The position numbers were made by a program, and so were the translations under genes. Of a stretch of 64,000 bases of DNA, positions 27,812 to 42,449 are shown one piece after another (the first letter of the stretch is position 1; each line of letters begins with the position of its first letter). The DNA is taken from the NCBI RefSeq assembly GCF_028765165.1, contig NZ_JARADB010000006.1:1-64000 (forward strand), given 5' to 3'. The notes under the pieces are model-generated. The model saw only the letters and a list, made by a program, of their open reading frames with translations, was not told the origin of the DNA and did not search any database. This stretch comes from Paenibacillus sp. MAHUQ-63 (GTDB lineage: Bacteria > Bacillota > Bacilli > Paenibacillales > NBRC-103111).

Positions 27812-27839
27812 CAAAAAAAATCAGTCAACCGACTGATTT
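27812..27839 (-). terminator. Terminator of tRNA-Arg
   Basis: Arms aaatcagtc and gactgattt with a four-base loop. On the minus strand it is followed by a run of eight T, about 50 bases past the tRNA-Arg 3' end. Confidence 0.7.
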
Positions 27840-27889
27840 CTCTTGTGTTTGTGCTTATTCTGCTGTAATACGCGTTATTCACACTAGTA

Positions 27890-27961
27890 CGCGCCCGAAA
27901 GGAATCGAACCTTTATCTCAGGCTTCGGAGGCCTACGTCATATCCATTGGACCACGGGCGC
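27890..27961 (-). tRNA. tRNA-Arg(CCG)
   Basis: On the minus strand the acceptor gcgcccg pairs with cgggcgc. The anticodon loop ctccgaa gives CCG, and the T-loop is GGTTCGATTCC. CCA is not encoded. It is a solitary tRNA gene divergent from the glycolytic operon. Confidence 0.93.
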
Positions 27962-28067
27962 ACAAGAATTAAAAAAAACGAAGCAAGGGTTATTATATGT
28001 CACCTCCGCGCAAAAAGCAAGACATTCCCTGATTCGCACATTTTTCAGAAAATTATATGAACAATTG

Positions 28068-28096
28068 TTGAATGTTCTGCCGATATTGGTTATAAT
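28068..28096 (+). promoter_or_regulatory. Promoter of the cggR-gap operon
   Basis: TTGAAT at 28068-28073 and a perfect TATAAT at 28091-28096, 17 bases apart. Transcription should start near 28103, just upstream of the CggR operator. Confidence 0.8.
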
Positions 28097-28130
28097 AAAA
28101 AACGAGCAAGGCCAATTTTTTTTACCCGGG

Positions 28131-28166
28131 TGGGACACAAAATGTAGACCCGGGACATAAAACGTC
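28131..28166 (+). promoter_or_regulatory. CggR operator
   Basis: The two tandem half-sites are TGGGAC-N6-TGTA (28131-28146) and CGGGAC-N6-CGTC (28151-28166), with four bases between. This is the layout of the B. subtilis CggR operator, CGGGAC-N6-TGTC-N4 repeated. It lies 35-70 bases downstream of the -10, so bound CggR would block elongation rather than polymerase binding, as known in B. subtilis. Fructose-1,6-bisphosphate relieves repression there. Confidence 0.88.
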
Positions 28167-28199
28167 CATCACGGAATCAGGAGCGTCAGAGGTCGTCAT

Positions 28200-29222
28200 A
28201 TGAGAGAAATTCTTGACATTCAGAAAAAGCTCTTGCCGGATCTCATGGACATCATGAAGAAGCGGTACTCCATTCTCCATCATATCTTGGTCTCCGGTGT
28301 AGTCGGACGCAGAACGCTAGCTTCTTCGCTCGACATGACGGAGCGGGTGCTCCGCGGTGAAGTCGAATTCCTGAAGGAGCTAGGACTTCTGGAATCGGAT
28401 GCCTCAGGGATGAAGATTAGCGAGACCGGTCGTCAGCTGCTCGAAGATATGCAGCCGATCGTCAAGATTGCTTTCGGACTGACGGATCTGGAGGAAAGCA
28501 TCGAGAAGGCGTTCGGCCTCAAGCAAGTCATCGTCGTTCCGGGCGATACGGACACTTCGGTCTTCACGAAGAAGGAGCTTGGACGCGCAGGAGCAGCAGC
28601 CTTGCGGAAATACGTGGCCAAGGGCGATATTATAGCCGTTACCGGCGGTTCGACCATGGCGCAGATTGCGAACAATTTGGCGATATCCTCGTCCATGAAG
28701 GGCAACTGGTTCGTACCGGCCCGGGGAGGACTTGGCGAAAGCGTGGATATGCAGGCGAACACCATCGCTTCCATTATGGCCAAGAAGACAGGCGGGAAAT
28801 ACAGGCTGCTTCATGTGCCGGATCATCTGGGTGAGGAAGCGTACCAGACGCTAATCCAAGATCCGCAGATTAAGGAAGTTGTTGACGCCGTGCGGAGTTG
28901 TCGCATCGTAATACACGGTATCGGAGATGCTATGGTCATGGCTCGAAGGCGTAAGGTGGATGCCGACACGACGCGCAGCTTGCAGGCAGACGGTGCTTTG
29001 GCGGAGGCGTTCGGATATTATTTTGACCGCCAAGGAAATGTCGTGCACAAGATGCCTACGGTTGGATTGCGCTTGGAGGATCTGCAGCGGACGGAAGTCG
29101 TCATCGGCGTGGCTGGGGGCAAGAGCAAAGGAGAAGCGATCGCTTCTGTACTCCGGCATGGCCAAGAGCATGTGCTGGTCACCGATGAAGCGGCAGCCAT
29201 TGAGATTATGAAACATGTGTAA
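28200..29222 (+). CDS. cggR: Central glycolytic genes regulator CggR
   Basis: A 340-residue SorC/DeoR-type repressor. The N-terminal winged helix (about 20-85) reads RYSILHHILVSGVVGRRTLASSLDMTERVLRGEVEFLKELGLL. The C-terminal sugar-phosphate domain (about 95-340) contains VTGGSTMAQIANNL, FVPARGGLGESVDMQANTIASIMAKKTGGKYRLLHVPD and VVIGVAGGKSKGEAIASVLR. It heads the operon, with a matching operator in its own leader, so it represses itself and the downstream genes. It lies 78 bases before gap. Confidence 0.96.
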   Translation: MREILDIQKKLLPDLMDIMKKRYSILHHILVSGVVGRRTLASSLDMTERVLRGEVEFLKELGLLESDASGMKISETGRQLLEDMQPIVKIAFGLTDLEESIEKAFGLKQVIVVPGDTDTSVFTKKELGRAGAAALRKYVAKGDIIAVTGGSTMAQIANNLAISSSMKGNWFVPARGGLGESVDMQANTIASIMAKKTGGKYRLLHVPDHLGEEAYQTLIQDPQIKEVVDAVRSCRIVIHGIGDAMVMARRRKVDADTTRSLQADGALAEAFGYYFDRQGNVVHKMPTVGLRLEDLQRTEVVIGVAGGKSKGEAIASVLRHGQEHVLVTDEAAAIEIMKHV

Positions 29223-29288
29223 GCGAGACATCATAACGTAGGCTTGTATTAGATGCGTTTTGAAATAAATACAATTTGTTAATCTTAG

Positions 29289-30305
<1,017 letters not shown>

Positions 30306-30337
30306 TTTCATAACATACACACACTAACAACCACATG

Positions 30338-30364
30338 AAGAGGAGAAGCGATTCTCCTCTTTAT
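30338..30364 (+). terminator. Stem-loop between gap and pgk
   Basis: A 10-bp perfect stem aagaggagaa/ttctcctctt with a GCGA tetraloop, followed by only a short TTAT. It may partly terminate transcription or act as a stability hairpin for the abundant cggR-gap mRNA segment; in B. subtilis gap mRNA is likewise processed from its operon. Confidence 0.5.
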
Positions 30365-30440
30365 GTGCGATTGTCCCCTATATAACCAATGATCGGAAGT
30401 TCGGAAGTTAACCATACACACGTTCAGGAGGCTTTGACTT

Positions 30441-32401
<1,961 letters not shown>

Positions 32402-32402
32402 C

Positions 32403-35272
<2,870 letters not shown>

Positions 35273-35303
35273 GATCGAAACGTAGTAATAACTAAATAAT
35301 GCC

Positions 35304-35336
35304 GGGCGGGCCGGTGGCAGTGCCACCGGCTTGCCC
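35304..35336 (+). terminator. Strong stem-loop after eno
   Basis: Nine-bp GC-rich arms gccggtggc/gccaccggc with an AGT loop, extended by gggc/gccc outside. There is no T tract. It may stabilise or end the glycolytic mRNA. Confidence 0.5.
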
Positions 35337-35359
35337 ATGCAACCTTAGGGGGTCATTGC

Positions 35360-36076
35360 ATGAGCAATTGGGTGAAGACTATTTTATTTTTGATAGGGTC
35401 CGCACTGCTCACGCATTGGATCCCCTCTTCTTTTTTCCGCAACCTGGACACGATGGTCCATGAGTTCGGGCATGCCGTCATGACGCTCGCGCTTTCTGGG
35501 CAGGTGCAGCGAATCGAGCTGTATGCCAACCACAGCGGGGTCACGTTATCGGCCATCTCACAGGCGAGATCATGGTCCATAATTCCCGTCGCATTGGCTG
35601 GGTATATGACTGCTTCTTTATTCGCCTGGTTCCTATTCTCCGCCTTCGCCAAAGGCAGGCAGCATATCGGGTTTATGGTTATGATCGCCATATCGGCGGT
35701 TTCATTGGCTTTGTTCGTCCGCAACGGGTTCGGGATGTTATTCCTGATCGGCTTCATCGGACTGACGGGCGTTATGATGGCTGTGCCTTTCAAATGGATG
35801 CGGGACTTCTACTATCTGCTGCTCGCCTTCTTATGCTTGGAGGAATCGGTATTCGGACCGATCACCTTGGTTCAATTGGCTTGGATGAATGCGAGGCAGG
35901 CAGGGGATGCTACGAACTTGGCGCTGCATACGGGAATACCGGCCATGGCGTGGGCGATCATGTTCACCTTGTTCGCCTTGTGGTGCGCGAAGCAGGCGGT
36001 TCAAGCTTTCCTGGGACGGGGACGAAGAGCAAGGAGTATGGGGCGTCCGGCTCCCTCGACCACTTATCGAGAGTAG
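35360..36076 (+). CDS. M50-like membrane metallopeptidase
   Basis: A 238-residue protein with about five membrane segments. HEFGH at residues 34-38 is the zinc HExxH motif of the M50 intramembrane peptidases and their relatives, placed right after the first hydrophobic segment. The partner Asp motif (normally NxxPxxxLDG) is not obvious, so activity is unsure. The short Arg-rich tail is cytoplasmic. The gene follows eno by 87 bases with a taggggg site. Natural substrate unknown; site-2-protease-like cleavage of an anti-sigma factor is a family role, not shown here. Confidence 0.75.
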   Translation: MSNWVKTILFLIGSALLTHWIPSSFFRNLDTMVHEFGHAVMTLALSGQVQRIELYANHSGVTLSAISQARSWSIIPVALAGYMTASLFAWFLFSAFAKGRQHIGFMVMIAISAVSLALFVRNGFGMLFLIGFIGLTGVMMAVPFKWMRDFYYLLLAFLCLEESVFGPITLVQLAWMNARQAGDATNLALHTGIPAMAWAIMFTLFALWCAKQAVQAFLGRGRRARSMGRPAPSTTYRE

Positions 36077-36103
36077 GCATTAGGGAGCTGGCTGGGCTCT
36101 TTA

Positions 36104-36132
36104 TTGTATTCTAGGACGAACTGTGTTAAAAT
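36104..36132 (+). promoter_or_regulatory. Promoter of secG
   Basis: TTGTAT at 36104-36109 and TAAAAT at 36127-36132 are 17 bases apart, 50 bases before the secG start. Confidence 0.65.
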
Positions 36133-36182
36133 ACTCATGCTAGTTATAGAAGCAAAAGTTCAGGCAATTGGGGTGCTAATAA

Positions 36183-36419
36183 ATGTTAATCTTTATGAAA
36201 ATTTTGTTGATCATAGCTTCCGTTGGATTGATTGCGGTTGTCCTCCTGCAAAAAGGGAAAAGCGCAGGTTTGTCCGGTGCCATTTCCGGTGGTGCGGAGC
36301 ACTTATTTGGTAAACAAAAGGCACGCGGTTTGGAGCTTTTCTTGTCCCGTTTCACGATGGGGCTTGCTGCTGCATTTTTCATTCTTTCCATTGTCGTAGC
36401 TTACGTAGTGAAATCCTAA
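36183..36419 (+). CDS. secG: Preprotein translocase subunit SecG
   Basis: A 78-residue membrane protein with two transmembrane helices (about 3-22 and 55-76) joined by a Gly-rich cytoplasmic loop, [29 protein letters not shown], the SecG signature. It works with SecYE in protein export. Its place before the esterase, rnr, smpB and ssrA is the conserved Bacillales order. Confidence 0.95.
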   Translation: MLIFMKILLIIASVGLIAVVLLQKGKSAGLSGAISGGAEHLFGKQKARGLELFLSRFTMGLAAAFFILSIVVAYVVKS

Positions 36420-36435
36420 CACACATAAAACGATA

Positions 36436-36468
36436 ACAGCAGGGGAAATCTACTCCTGCTGTTTTTTC
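36436..36468 (+). terminator. Terminator of secG
   Basis: Arms acagcagg and cctgctgt enclose an 11-base loop region and are followed by TTTTTT. The hairpin starts 17 bases after the stop. Confidence 0.85.
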
Positions 36469-36494
36469 ATTTTAAGCGGGCTTGCAGGCAGGAG

Positions 36495-37292
36495 ATGTTC
36501 AAGATCGAGAGCAGAATTTACAAGTCAACCGAGCCTTTTTACTGGACAGGCAGTGGTAGGAACCAAGAGATAGGCATATTAATGATTCATGGGTTTACAG
36601 GATCCCCTTCGGAGTTCCGAAGAATCGGCTACGAGCTGAAGGATCAAGGGTACACCATACAGGCCGTCAGGCTGCCAGGCCACGGCACGTCACCCGAAGA
36701 TATGATACGAACCGGATGGACGGATTGGTATGGGCATGTGCTGGAGAGCTACGACAAGCTGGCAAACACTTGCAAAAGCGTAGTCGTTATGGGACATTCA
36801 ATGGGAGGCTTATTGGCCTTGAAGCTGGCCGTAGAACGCCAAGTGGCGGGCGTTATTTCGCTTGCTACGCCCATTTATTTGACTTCCAGGAAATCGGCGC
36901 TTGCGTTCGTCGTCCAATACTTTGTCAAATATATAAACAAGAAGCCTCGTGCTTTCTCCACGATTTTAGATGAGTCATGTGCATATACCAAAACGCCGAT
37001 TCGCTGCGTCGTCAGCTTGCGAAAGCTGTTAAGGCATGTTAAGAAGCTGCTCCCCCGGGTAGCGGTCCCGGTCTGGATCGGGCAGGGGAACAGGGATGGT
37101 GTCGTCCATCGCGACAGCGCCGCCTATCTGTATGAACGGATTCGCTCCACCGTGAAGGAACTTCGCTACTACCCGAAGTCTTCACACGGTCTGCTGCTGG
37201 ATCAAGAGCGGGAGCATGTATATGCGGATATCTCGGCGTTTATCCTTTCTCTGCAAGTGGCATACTATGGAGTAAAGAAACAAGTACGGTGA
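36495..37292 (+). CDS. Carboxylesterase / alpha-beta hydrolase (YvaK type)
   Basis: A 265-residue alpha/beta hydrolase. The oxyanion motif is MIHGFTGSPSEFR, the nucleophile elbow VVMGHSMGGLLALKLA, the acid in GNRDGVVHRDSA and the His in KSSHGLLLDQE. This is the Est30-type esterase encoded between secG and rnr in Bacillales. It acts on short-chain esters in related species; the natural substrate is unknown. The start ATG at 36495 sits only one base after ggag, so its translation start is slightly uncertain. Confidence 0.9.
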   Translation: MFKIESRIYKSTEPFYWTGSGRNQEIGILMIHGFTGSPSEFRRIGYELKDQGYTIQAVRLPGHGTSPEDMIRTGWTDWYGHVLESYDKLANTCKSVVVMGHSMGGLLALKLAVERQVAGVISLATPIYLTSRKSALAFVVQYFVKYINKKPRAFSTILDESCAYTKTPIRCVVSLRKLLRHVKKLLPRVAVPVWIGQGNRDGVVHRDSAAYLYERIRSTVKELRYYPKSSHGLLLDQEREHVYADISAFILSLQVAYYGVKKQVR

Positions 37293-37330
37293 ATTTGAGC
37301 TAGGCTCAACAACAAGAAAAGGTGAAAAGT

Positions 37331-40018
37331 ATGGTAAAAGATCAAGATATTATCGCTTTAATGCAAGATGAGGCTTATAAGCCTATGTCCTACAAAGAGC
37401 TCGAGAAACATTTTGGGATTACAGGGGCAAACGAATTTAAAGATTTTATCAAGTTATTAAATCAGATGGAAGAAAGCGGGCACGTCGTTCGCGCCGCGAA
37501 TGACCGCTACGGCGTACCGGAACGGATGAATCTGGTCAGAGGGAAGCTGCAAGCGCACGCTAAGGGCTTCGCTTTCTTAATTCCGGAGGACCGCGATCAT
37601 CCTGATGTGTACATTAATGCGCACGACTTGAATACCGCGATGAACGGCGATACGGTATTCGTGAAGATTACGTCGAGAAGTGCCGGCGGAGGCCGATTGG
37701 AAGGCGAGGTCGTGCGGATCATATCGCGTGCCAATACGCAGATCGTAGGCGTTTTCCAGGGACAAGAGACATATGCATTCGTTATTGCGGACGATAAGCG
37801 GGTAACGCGGGACATTTTCATTCCTCAGCATGCTTTCAACGGGGCGGTCACAGGACAGAAGGTCGTTGTGAAGATCGTGAATTATCCGGAGGGGCGCTCG
37901 GCTGCGGAAGGGGAAGTCATCGAGATTCTCGGTCATAAGGATGATCCGGGCGTTGATATTCTGGCCATTGTGCGCAAGTTCCAGCTGCCTGAGGCATTCA
38001 GCGAAGAAGTGCTTGCGGAAGCGGATGCCGCTCCGGACTCCATTACGGAAGACGAGATCGTCAGCCAAGGACGCCGCGATCTGCGTTCCAAGCGCATTGT
38101 TACGATTGACGGCGAAGACGCCAAGGACTTGGATGATGCGGTGAACGTCGAGGTTCTGGACAACGGTCATTACAAATTAGGCGTTCATATTGCGGATGTC
38201 AGTTATTATGTTCGCGAAGGCACGGCGCTTGATATCGAGGCCTATAACCGCGGCTGCTCGGTGTATCTCACCGATCGGGTGATTCCGATGCTGCCGCACC
38301 GGCTGTCGAACGGCATATGCTCGCTTAACCCGCGGGTGGACCGGCTCACTATGTCCTGCGAGATGGAGTTTGACGAAAATTTAAAAGTCGTGAATCATGA
38401 GATTTTCACCAGTGTCATCAGGACTAGCGAGCGCATGACTTACACGAATGTCCGCAAACTGCTGACCGGTGAAGCGGAGCCGGAACTTGTGGAGCGCTAT
38501 GCGTATTTAATGGAAGACTTTAAGCGGATGGAAGAGCTGTCTGCGAGATTGCGGTCCAGAAGGATGAAGCGCGGAGCGATTGATTTCGATTTCGAGGAAT
38601 CCAAAATTATCGTAGATCCCGAAGGCAAGCCGACGGATATCGTGAAGAGAGAGCGTTCCGTCGCGGAAATGATGATTGAGGAGTTCATGCTGGCGGCTAA
38701 TGAAACAGTAGCCGAGCATTTCTCGTGGATGAAAGTGCCTTTCTTGTACCGTGTCCATGAGGATCCGGATGCTGAGAAGCTGATGAATTTCATGGAATTC
38801 GTGACCAACTTCGGATACGCCGTCAAAGGCAAAGGCAATTCGGTACATCCGCGCGCACTGCAGACCTTGCTGGAAGATATCAAGGGGACGCCGGAGGAGA
38901 CGGTCATCAGTAAGGTAATGCTTCGTTCGATGAAGCAGGCGCGTTATGATGCGCAGAGCTTGGGGCATTTCGGCTTGGCTGCCGAGTTTTACTCGCATTT
39001 TACTTCGCCGATTCGCCGCTATCCGGATCTGATTATTCATCGGGTCATTCGTGAAGTGCTGGAGAGCGGGACGCTGTCGGATACGCGTCATGAGTATTTA
39101 GCTTCCCGCATGAACGATATTGCTCAGCAATCGTCCGAGCGTGAGCGCGTAGCGGTCGATGCTGAGCGGGAAACCGAGGCGTTGAAGAAGGCGCAGTACA
39201 TGCTGGATAAGGTCGGCGAGGAGTTCGAAGGCATCATTTCCAGCGTAACCGGCTTCGGCATGTTCGTGGAGTTGGATAATACGGTGGAAGGCTTGATTCG
39301 CTTGAGCGATCTTACCGACGACTATTACAACTATCATGAGCGCCAGCATGCCTTGATCGGCGAGCGTACCTCCAAAATTTATCAAATCGGGGACAGCACC
39401 AAGGTGCGCGTAGCCCGTGTGAATATGGATGAGCATACGATTGACTTCGAGCTCGTGGATATGAAGCCTCGCAAAGAGGGCGGATTCAGCCGCGGCGGCG
39501 GTGGCGGCAAGTTCAAAGGCGCCGGCGGGTTCAAGGGCTTCCGCAGCGGCAAAGGAAAGCCGGAGAAGGGCAAAGGCGGCTATACGAAGGGCAAAGGCGG
39601 TTTCGCCAAGTCTCCTGGCGGCGGCGAAACAGCGAAAGCAGGCCGCGGGGGAACCCCTATCGGCGATAAATCCGCTGAGGGAGGGCGTTTGCGCCAAGGC
39701 GATGCGGCAATCCCGGCAGGCAAACCGCGTCGCAGCAAAGCTGGCGGCGCACCGCTGAGCGAGAGCCGCAGCAAACGCGGCAAGCGCGGTCCCAAGCTGA
39801 GCGAAGGCGGCAGCTTGAGCGCAAGGCTGGAGTCTGTCGGCGCCGGGCGGACAGACAGCGGTGTGGGCCGCAGCGAAAGCAAGCGCGGCCGCGGCGGCAT
39901 TGCGCTGGGGGGTGGCGAAGCCCCGGCGAGCGATTGGGCGAGCGGCGTGAACGCGCTCGCCAAGGGCGGCCGCCGGCGGAGCGAGGACGGCGTTAGTGGT
40001 AAGAAGCGGCGGAAATAA
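37331..40018 (+). CDS. rnr: Ribonuclease R
   Basis: An 895-residue 3'-5' exoribonuclease able to unwind structured RNA; it also helps tmRNA-driven decay. Order: N-terminal winged helix (about 1-65), two cold-shock domains (about 80-240), the RNB catalytic domain starting [14 protein letters not shown] with clustered Asp, then an S1 domain ([33 protein letters not shown], about 635-720). After it, about 175 residues are almost only Gly, Lys, Arg and Ser, a basic low-complexity tail much longer than in B. subtilis. The ATG at 37331 is preferred over a GTG nine bases upstream, which overlaps the likely site aaaggtga. Confidence 0.95.
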   Translation: MVKDQDIIALMQDEAYKPMSYKELEKHFGITGANEFKDFIKLLNQMEESGHVVRAANDRYGVPERMNLVRGKLQAHAKGFAFLIPEDRDHPDVYINAHDLNTAMNGDTVFVKITSRSAGGGRLEGEVVRIISRANTQIVGVFQGQETYAFVIADDKRVTRDIFIPQHAFNGAVTGQKVVVKIVNYPEGRSAAEGEVIEILGHKDDPGVDILAIVRKFQLPEAFSEEVLAEADAAPDSITEDEIVSQGRRDLRSKRIVTIDGEDAKDLDDAVNVEVLDNGHYKLGVHIADVSYYVREGTALDIEAYNRGCSVYLTDRVIPMLPHRLSNGICSLNPRVDRLTMSCEMEFDENLKVVNHEIFTSVIRTSERMTYTNVRKLLTGEAEPELVERYAYLMEDFKRMEELSARLRSRRMKRGAIDFDFEESKIIVDPEGKPTDIVKRERSVAEMMIEEFMLAANETVAEHFSWMKVPFLYRVHEDPDAEKLMNFMEFVTNFGYAVKGKGNSVHPRALQTLLEDIKGTPEETVISKVMLRSMKQARYDAQSLGHFGLAAEFYSHFTSPIRRYPDLIIHRVIREVLESGTLSDTRHEYLASRMNDIAQQSSERERVAVDAERETEALKKAQYMLDKVGEEFEGIISSVTGFGMFVELDNTVEGLIRLSDLTDDYYNYHERQHALIGERTSKIYQIGDSTKVRVARVNMDEHTIDFELVDMKPRKEGGFSRGGGGGKFKGAGGFKGFRSGKGKPEKGKGGYTKGKGGFAKSPGGGETAKAGRGGTPIGDKSAEGGRLRQGDAAIPAGKPRRSKAGGAPLSESRSKRGKRGPKLSEGGSLSARLESVGAGRTDSGVGRSESKRGRGGIALGGGEAPASDWASGVNALAKGGRRRSEDGVSGKKRRK

Positions 40019-40027
40019 CGCCGCTTC

Positions 40028-40074
40028 TTGCTTTTCGGGCTTGATCTTGCTACAATAGGATGCACATTGTAGCA
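40028..40074 (+). promoter_or_regulatory. Promoter of smpB with an inverted repeat over the -10
   Basis: TTGCTT at 40028-40033 and TACAAT at 40051-40056 are 17 bases apart. A perfect 9-bp inverted repeat, TGCTACAAT (40048-40056) and ATTGTAGCA (40066-40074) with a 9-base spacer, covers the -10 and the expected start site. It could be a repressor site or a 5' mRNA hairpin. Confidence 0.6.
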
Positions 40075-40115
40075 GTATTTACCTGCGTCATTAATGTGCG
40101 GGAGGAGGATCTCAC

Positions 40116-40598
40116 GTGGCAACAAAGAAGGCGGACGGCAAGGTGCTTGCCCAGAATAAGAAGGCATCGCATGACTACTTTATTGAGGAAACCTATGAAG
40201 CGGGTCTTGTCCTGACCGGCACGGAGATCAAGTCCTTGCGAGCGGGTAAAGCGAACATCGGTGATAGTTTCTCGACGATCCGCAATGGCGAAGCCTTTGT
40301 GCATAACATGCACATCAGCCCTTTCGAGCAAGGAAACCGCAGCAATCCGGAGGATCCGACGAGGACACGGAAGCTGCTCCTGAAGAAGGTGCAGATTGCC
40401 AAGATGCTCGGGCAGGCCAAGCAGGAAGGTTACACGCTTGTGCCTCTGAAGGTGTATATCCGCAACGGATACGCCAAGCTTCTGATCGGCATCGGCAAAG
40501 GGAAGAAGCAGTACGACAAACGCGAGTCCGCGGCTAAGAAGGATGCGCAGCGCGACATCCAGCGGGCGCTGCGGGAGAAGCAGAAGGTCGCCAGATAG
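40116..40598 (+). CDS. smpB: SsrA-binding protein SmpB
   Basis: A 160-residue OB-fold protein that binds tmRNA and guides it to stalled ribosomes. It shows [93 protein letters not shown] and a basic C-terminal tail. It starts with GTG behind ggaggagg. Its partner RNA gene ssrA lies 212 bases downstream. Confidence 0.97.
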   Translation: MATKKADGKVLAQNKKASHDYFIEETYEAGLVLTGTEIKSLRAGKANIGDSFSTIRNGEAFVHNMHISPFEQGNRSNPEDPTRTRKLLLKKVQIAKMLGQAKQEGYTLVPLKVYIRNGYAKLLIGIGKGKKQYDKRESAAKKDAQRDIQRALREKQKVAR

Positions 40599-40659
40599 CT
40601 TGCAGCTGTCTGTCTGGGTATTCTGGAAGGCTGCACCTTGCTTTCCACAAACCTGACCG

Positions 40660-40687
40660 TTCATTTTTGCGCAGCTTGTGCTATACT
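40660..40687 (+). promoter_or_regulatory. Possible promoter of ssrA
   Basis: TATACT at 40682-40687 is a good -10, but the -35 (TTCATT at 40660-40665, 16 bases away) is weak. It sits about 125 bases before the mature tmRNA end. Nothing else is recognised in 40599-40810. Confidence 0.35.
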
Positions 40688-40810
40688 AGGTTTACAGCAA
40701 GTGATTCACCAAATGAATGACAGATTCGCACTGAATCTGATTCAAGCAATTTGGCTCTCAACTGCTCGTCTTTTACCTTCTCCGCCTGACAGCGGATATG
40801 AAGGCAATCC

Positions 40811-41171
40811 GGGGGTGTTCTTGGATTCGACGGGGATAGTTCGAGCGCGGGTTGCGGGTAGTGGGGACGCGTCCGCTTCAACAACGCTAAAGCCTATTAA
40901 ATGGCAACCAACGTACAACTTTAGCAGCAGCTTAATAACCTGATCTGCTAAGCTTCTACCTCGCATCGCCCATGTGCTAGGATAGGGGCCCAACCTTAGT
41001 GGGATACGCCGCTCGGTCTCCGCCTGGGGTCGACGGAAGAAGATAATCAGGCTGACCTTGGACATAGCCGGTTACGGGGCGCTGGCCTTGGTGACATCAA
41101 AACTGTGACTACACCCGTAGATGCCTGTGTGGCGATATTTCCGGACAGGGGTTCGACTCCCCTCACCTCCA
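40811..41171 (+). ncRNA. ssrA: Transfer-messenger RNA (tmRNA)
   Basis: About 361 bases. The 5' end gggggtg pairs with cacctcc at 41164-41170 to form the tRNA-like acceptor with one wobble, and the T-arm reads GGTTCGACTCC. The conserved 5' block TTGGATTCGACGGGG is present. The tag frame starts at GGC (40903) and reads GNQRTTLAAA before TAATAA at 40933, so stalled proteins should get A + GNQRTTLAAA. CCA is not encoded. The resume codon was set by alignment with the known E. coli layout, so the first tag residue is less sure than the rest. Confidence 0.93.
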
Positions 41172-41178
41172 TACTGAG

Positions 41179-41210
41179 AACCCGCTCTGGGAGCGGGTTT
41201 TCGCCTTTTT
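41179..41210 (+). terminator. Terminator of ssrA
   Basis: Nine-bp stem aacccgctc/gagcgggtt with a TGG loop, followed by TTCGCCTTTTT. It starts eight bases after the tmRNA. Confidence 0.85.
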
Positions 41211-41334
41211 ATGAGTGAAATTACAGTGACTCAAAGTCATTTGCAGAAGCTCGTCTCCAACATACATAACCACGTATCTAATCATCAATTGTCTGTGGTT
41301 ATTGTCTAAATTAAGCCTTGGGAGGCGATTGAAT

Positions 41335-41769
41335 ATGATAACAGTGCTCAATGTGGATGGTCAGAAGCTGACCCCTTGCGTGCTTGACCGGGCTTGGCGG
41401 GAAGTTAACCGAGCTCGTGCCGTCTGGATTGACGACCAGACAATCCAATTACTCTACAACCCCTTCTCATTTCGAGACTATCGCAAAACGGCATTGAAAC
41501 GGGATAAATACACTTGTTTGTGGTGCGGACGTCCTGCAACAACGGTAGATCACATTGTCCCCTCAAGCAAAGGCGGCTCCGATCTTCCCCAAAACTTATT
41601 CGCAGCTTGCATGGAATGCAACACGAAACGAGGAAACCGTTCAGCGTTCTCCTATTTTATAGATAAAGTATTTTCCGTGCCGAATCTTGTAAAGCTCTCT
41701 TACCGCATCATGAAAGCGAAACATCATCATCGTCAAACGAACCGACGTAAGTATTTATACACCGCCTGA
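41335..41769 (+). CDS. HNH endonuclease
   Basis: A 144-residue protein with a central HNH nuclease fold: CLWCGRP with the first Cys pair, VDHIVPSSKGGSDLPQNLFAACMECNTKRGN with the HNH residues and second Cys pair. The N-terminal ~60 residues (VLNVDGQKLTPCVLDRAWREVNRARAVWI) resemble the leader of RRXRR/IscB-unrelated small HNH proteins. The ATG at 41335 follows ggagg. It lies 160 bases after ssrA, a favoured integration site, so it may be a remnant of a mobile element, or a housekeeping-type HNH gene; the latter is common in Bacillales. Target unknown. Confidence 0.85.
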   Translation: MITVLNVDGQKLTPCVLDRAWREVNRARAVWIDDQTIQLLYNPFSFRDYRKTALKRDKYTCLWCGRPATTVDHIVPSSKGGSDLPQNLFAACMECNTKRGNRSAFSYFIDKVFSVPNLVKLSYRIMKAKHHHRQTNRRKYLYTA

Positions 41770-41785
41770 GGGCGGTTTTTTATTT
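41761..41785 (+). terminator. Terminator of the HNH gene, overlapping its stop
   Basis: Arms accgcc and ggcggt with a four-base loop TGAG that includes the stop codon, followed by TTTTTTATTTTTATT. Confidence 0.8.
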
Positions 41786-42005
41786 TTATTGGGCGTTCAA
41801 ACGGAATAGTGTGGGATGTTAGGGAGGGGCACTACTCTAGGGTTCAGTCGAAGCTAGGCAAGAAGAGATGAATTTGAGAAAATAAAAGCACGTACCACTC
41901 AATCATTTAACTTTTAAATAGTATATTTAATATACGTATGTGGTAGATTGGTGATGAACTGCAAAAGATTAAGTTAAACTAATTATTGGAAAGGTGCTGA
42001 TCGAA

Positions 42006-42449
42006 ATGAAATTAATGGACGAGCTTATTGATGCTTATTTAGATAACAACATGGAGCATCCGTACTATTTGGATTTACATACTGGACTCGTTATTTTGGA
42101 TATGGACGAAGCATATACAGGGGAACCAGGCATTGACTGGGATGATGAGGAAAACGAAGAGCGGTATATCGGCATTCCAAAGATTGATTCCAATGAGGCG
42201 TTTGTCGTCATGACGAAATTTGCGAAGCAAACCAAATCTGATCCTGAAGATTTGTTATTCGAGGCACTCAATGGTAGCAAACCTTTTCGAAAGTTTAAGG
42301 ACATGCTCTATCAATTAGATATTTGGGATGAGTGGAACAAGTTTGAGAACAAGTACGCAGAAGAAGCAATTCAATGGTGGATAGATCAGTCTGAGCTCAA
42401 TTACGATGAATTAAGTGAGAAATACACAAAAAATTGCAGCATCGGCTGA
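42006..42449 (+). CDS. UPF0158 family protein
   Basis: A 147-residue acidic soluble protein matching the UPF0158 family pattern: LIDAYLDNNMEHPYYLDLHTGLVI near the start, ERYIGIPKIDSNEAFVVMTKFA in the middle, then FRKFKDMLYQLDIWDEWNKFENKYAEEAIQWWIDQ. The function of this family is unknown. The ATG at 42006 follows ggaaagg by 11 bases; a GTG four codons upstream is also in frame. Its last codons abut a truncated gene (42450-42713), so the final residues KNCSIG could have been altered by that junction. Confidence 0.8.
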   Translation: MKLMDELIDAYLDNNMEHPYYLDLHTGLVILDMDEAYTGEPGIDWDDEENEERYIGIPKIDSNEAFVVMTKFAKQTKSDPEDLLFEALNGSKPFRKFKDMLYQLDIWDEWNKFENKYAEEAIQWWIDQSELNYDELSEKYTKNCSIG

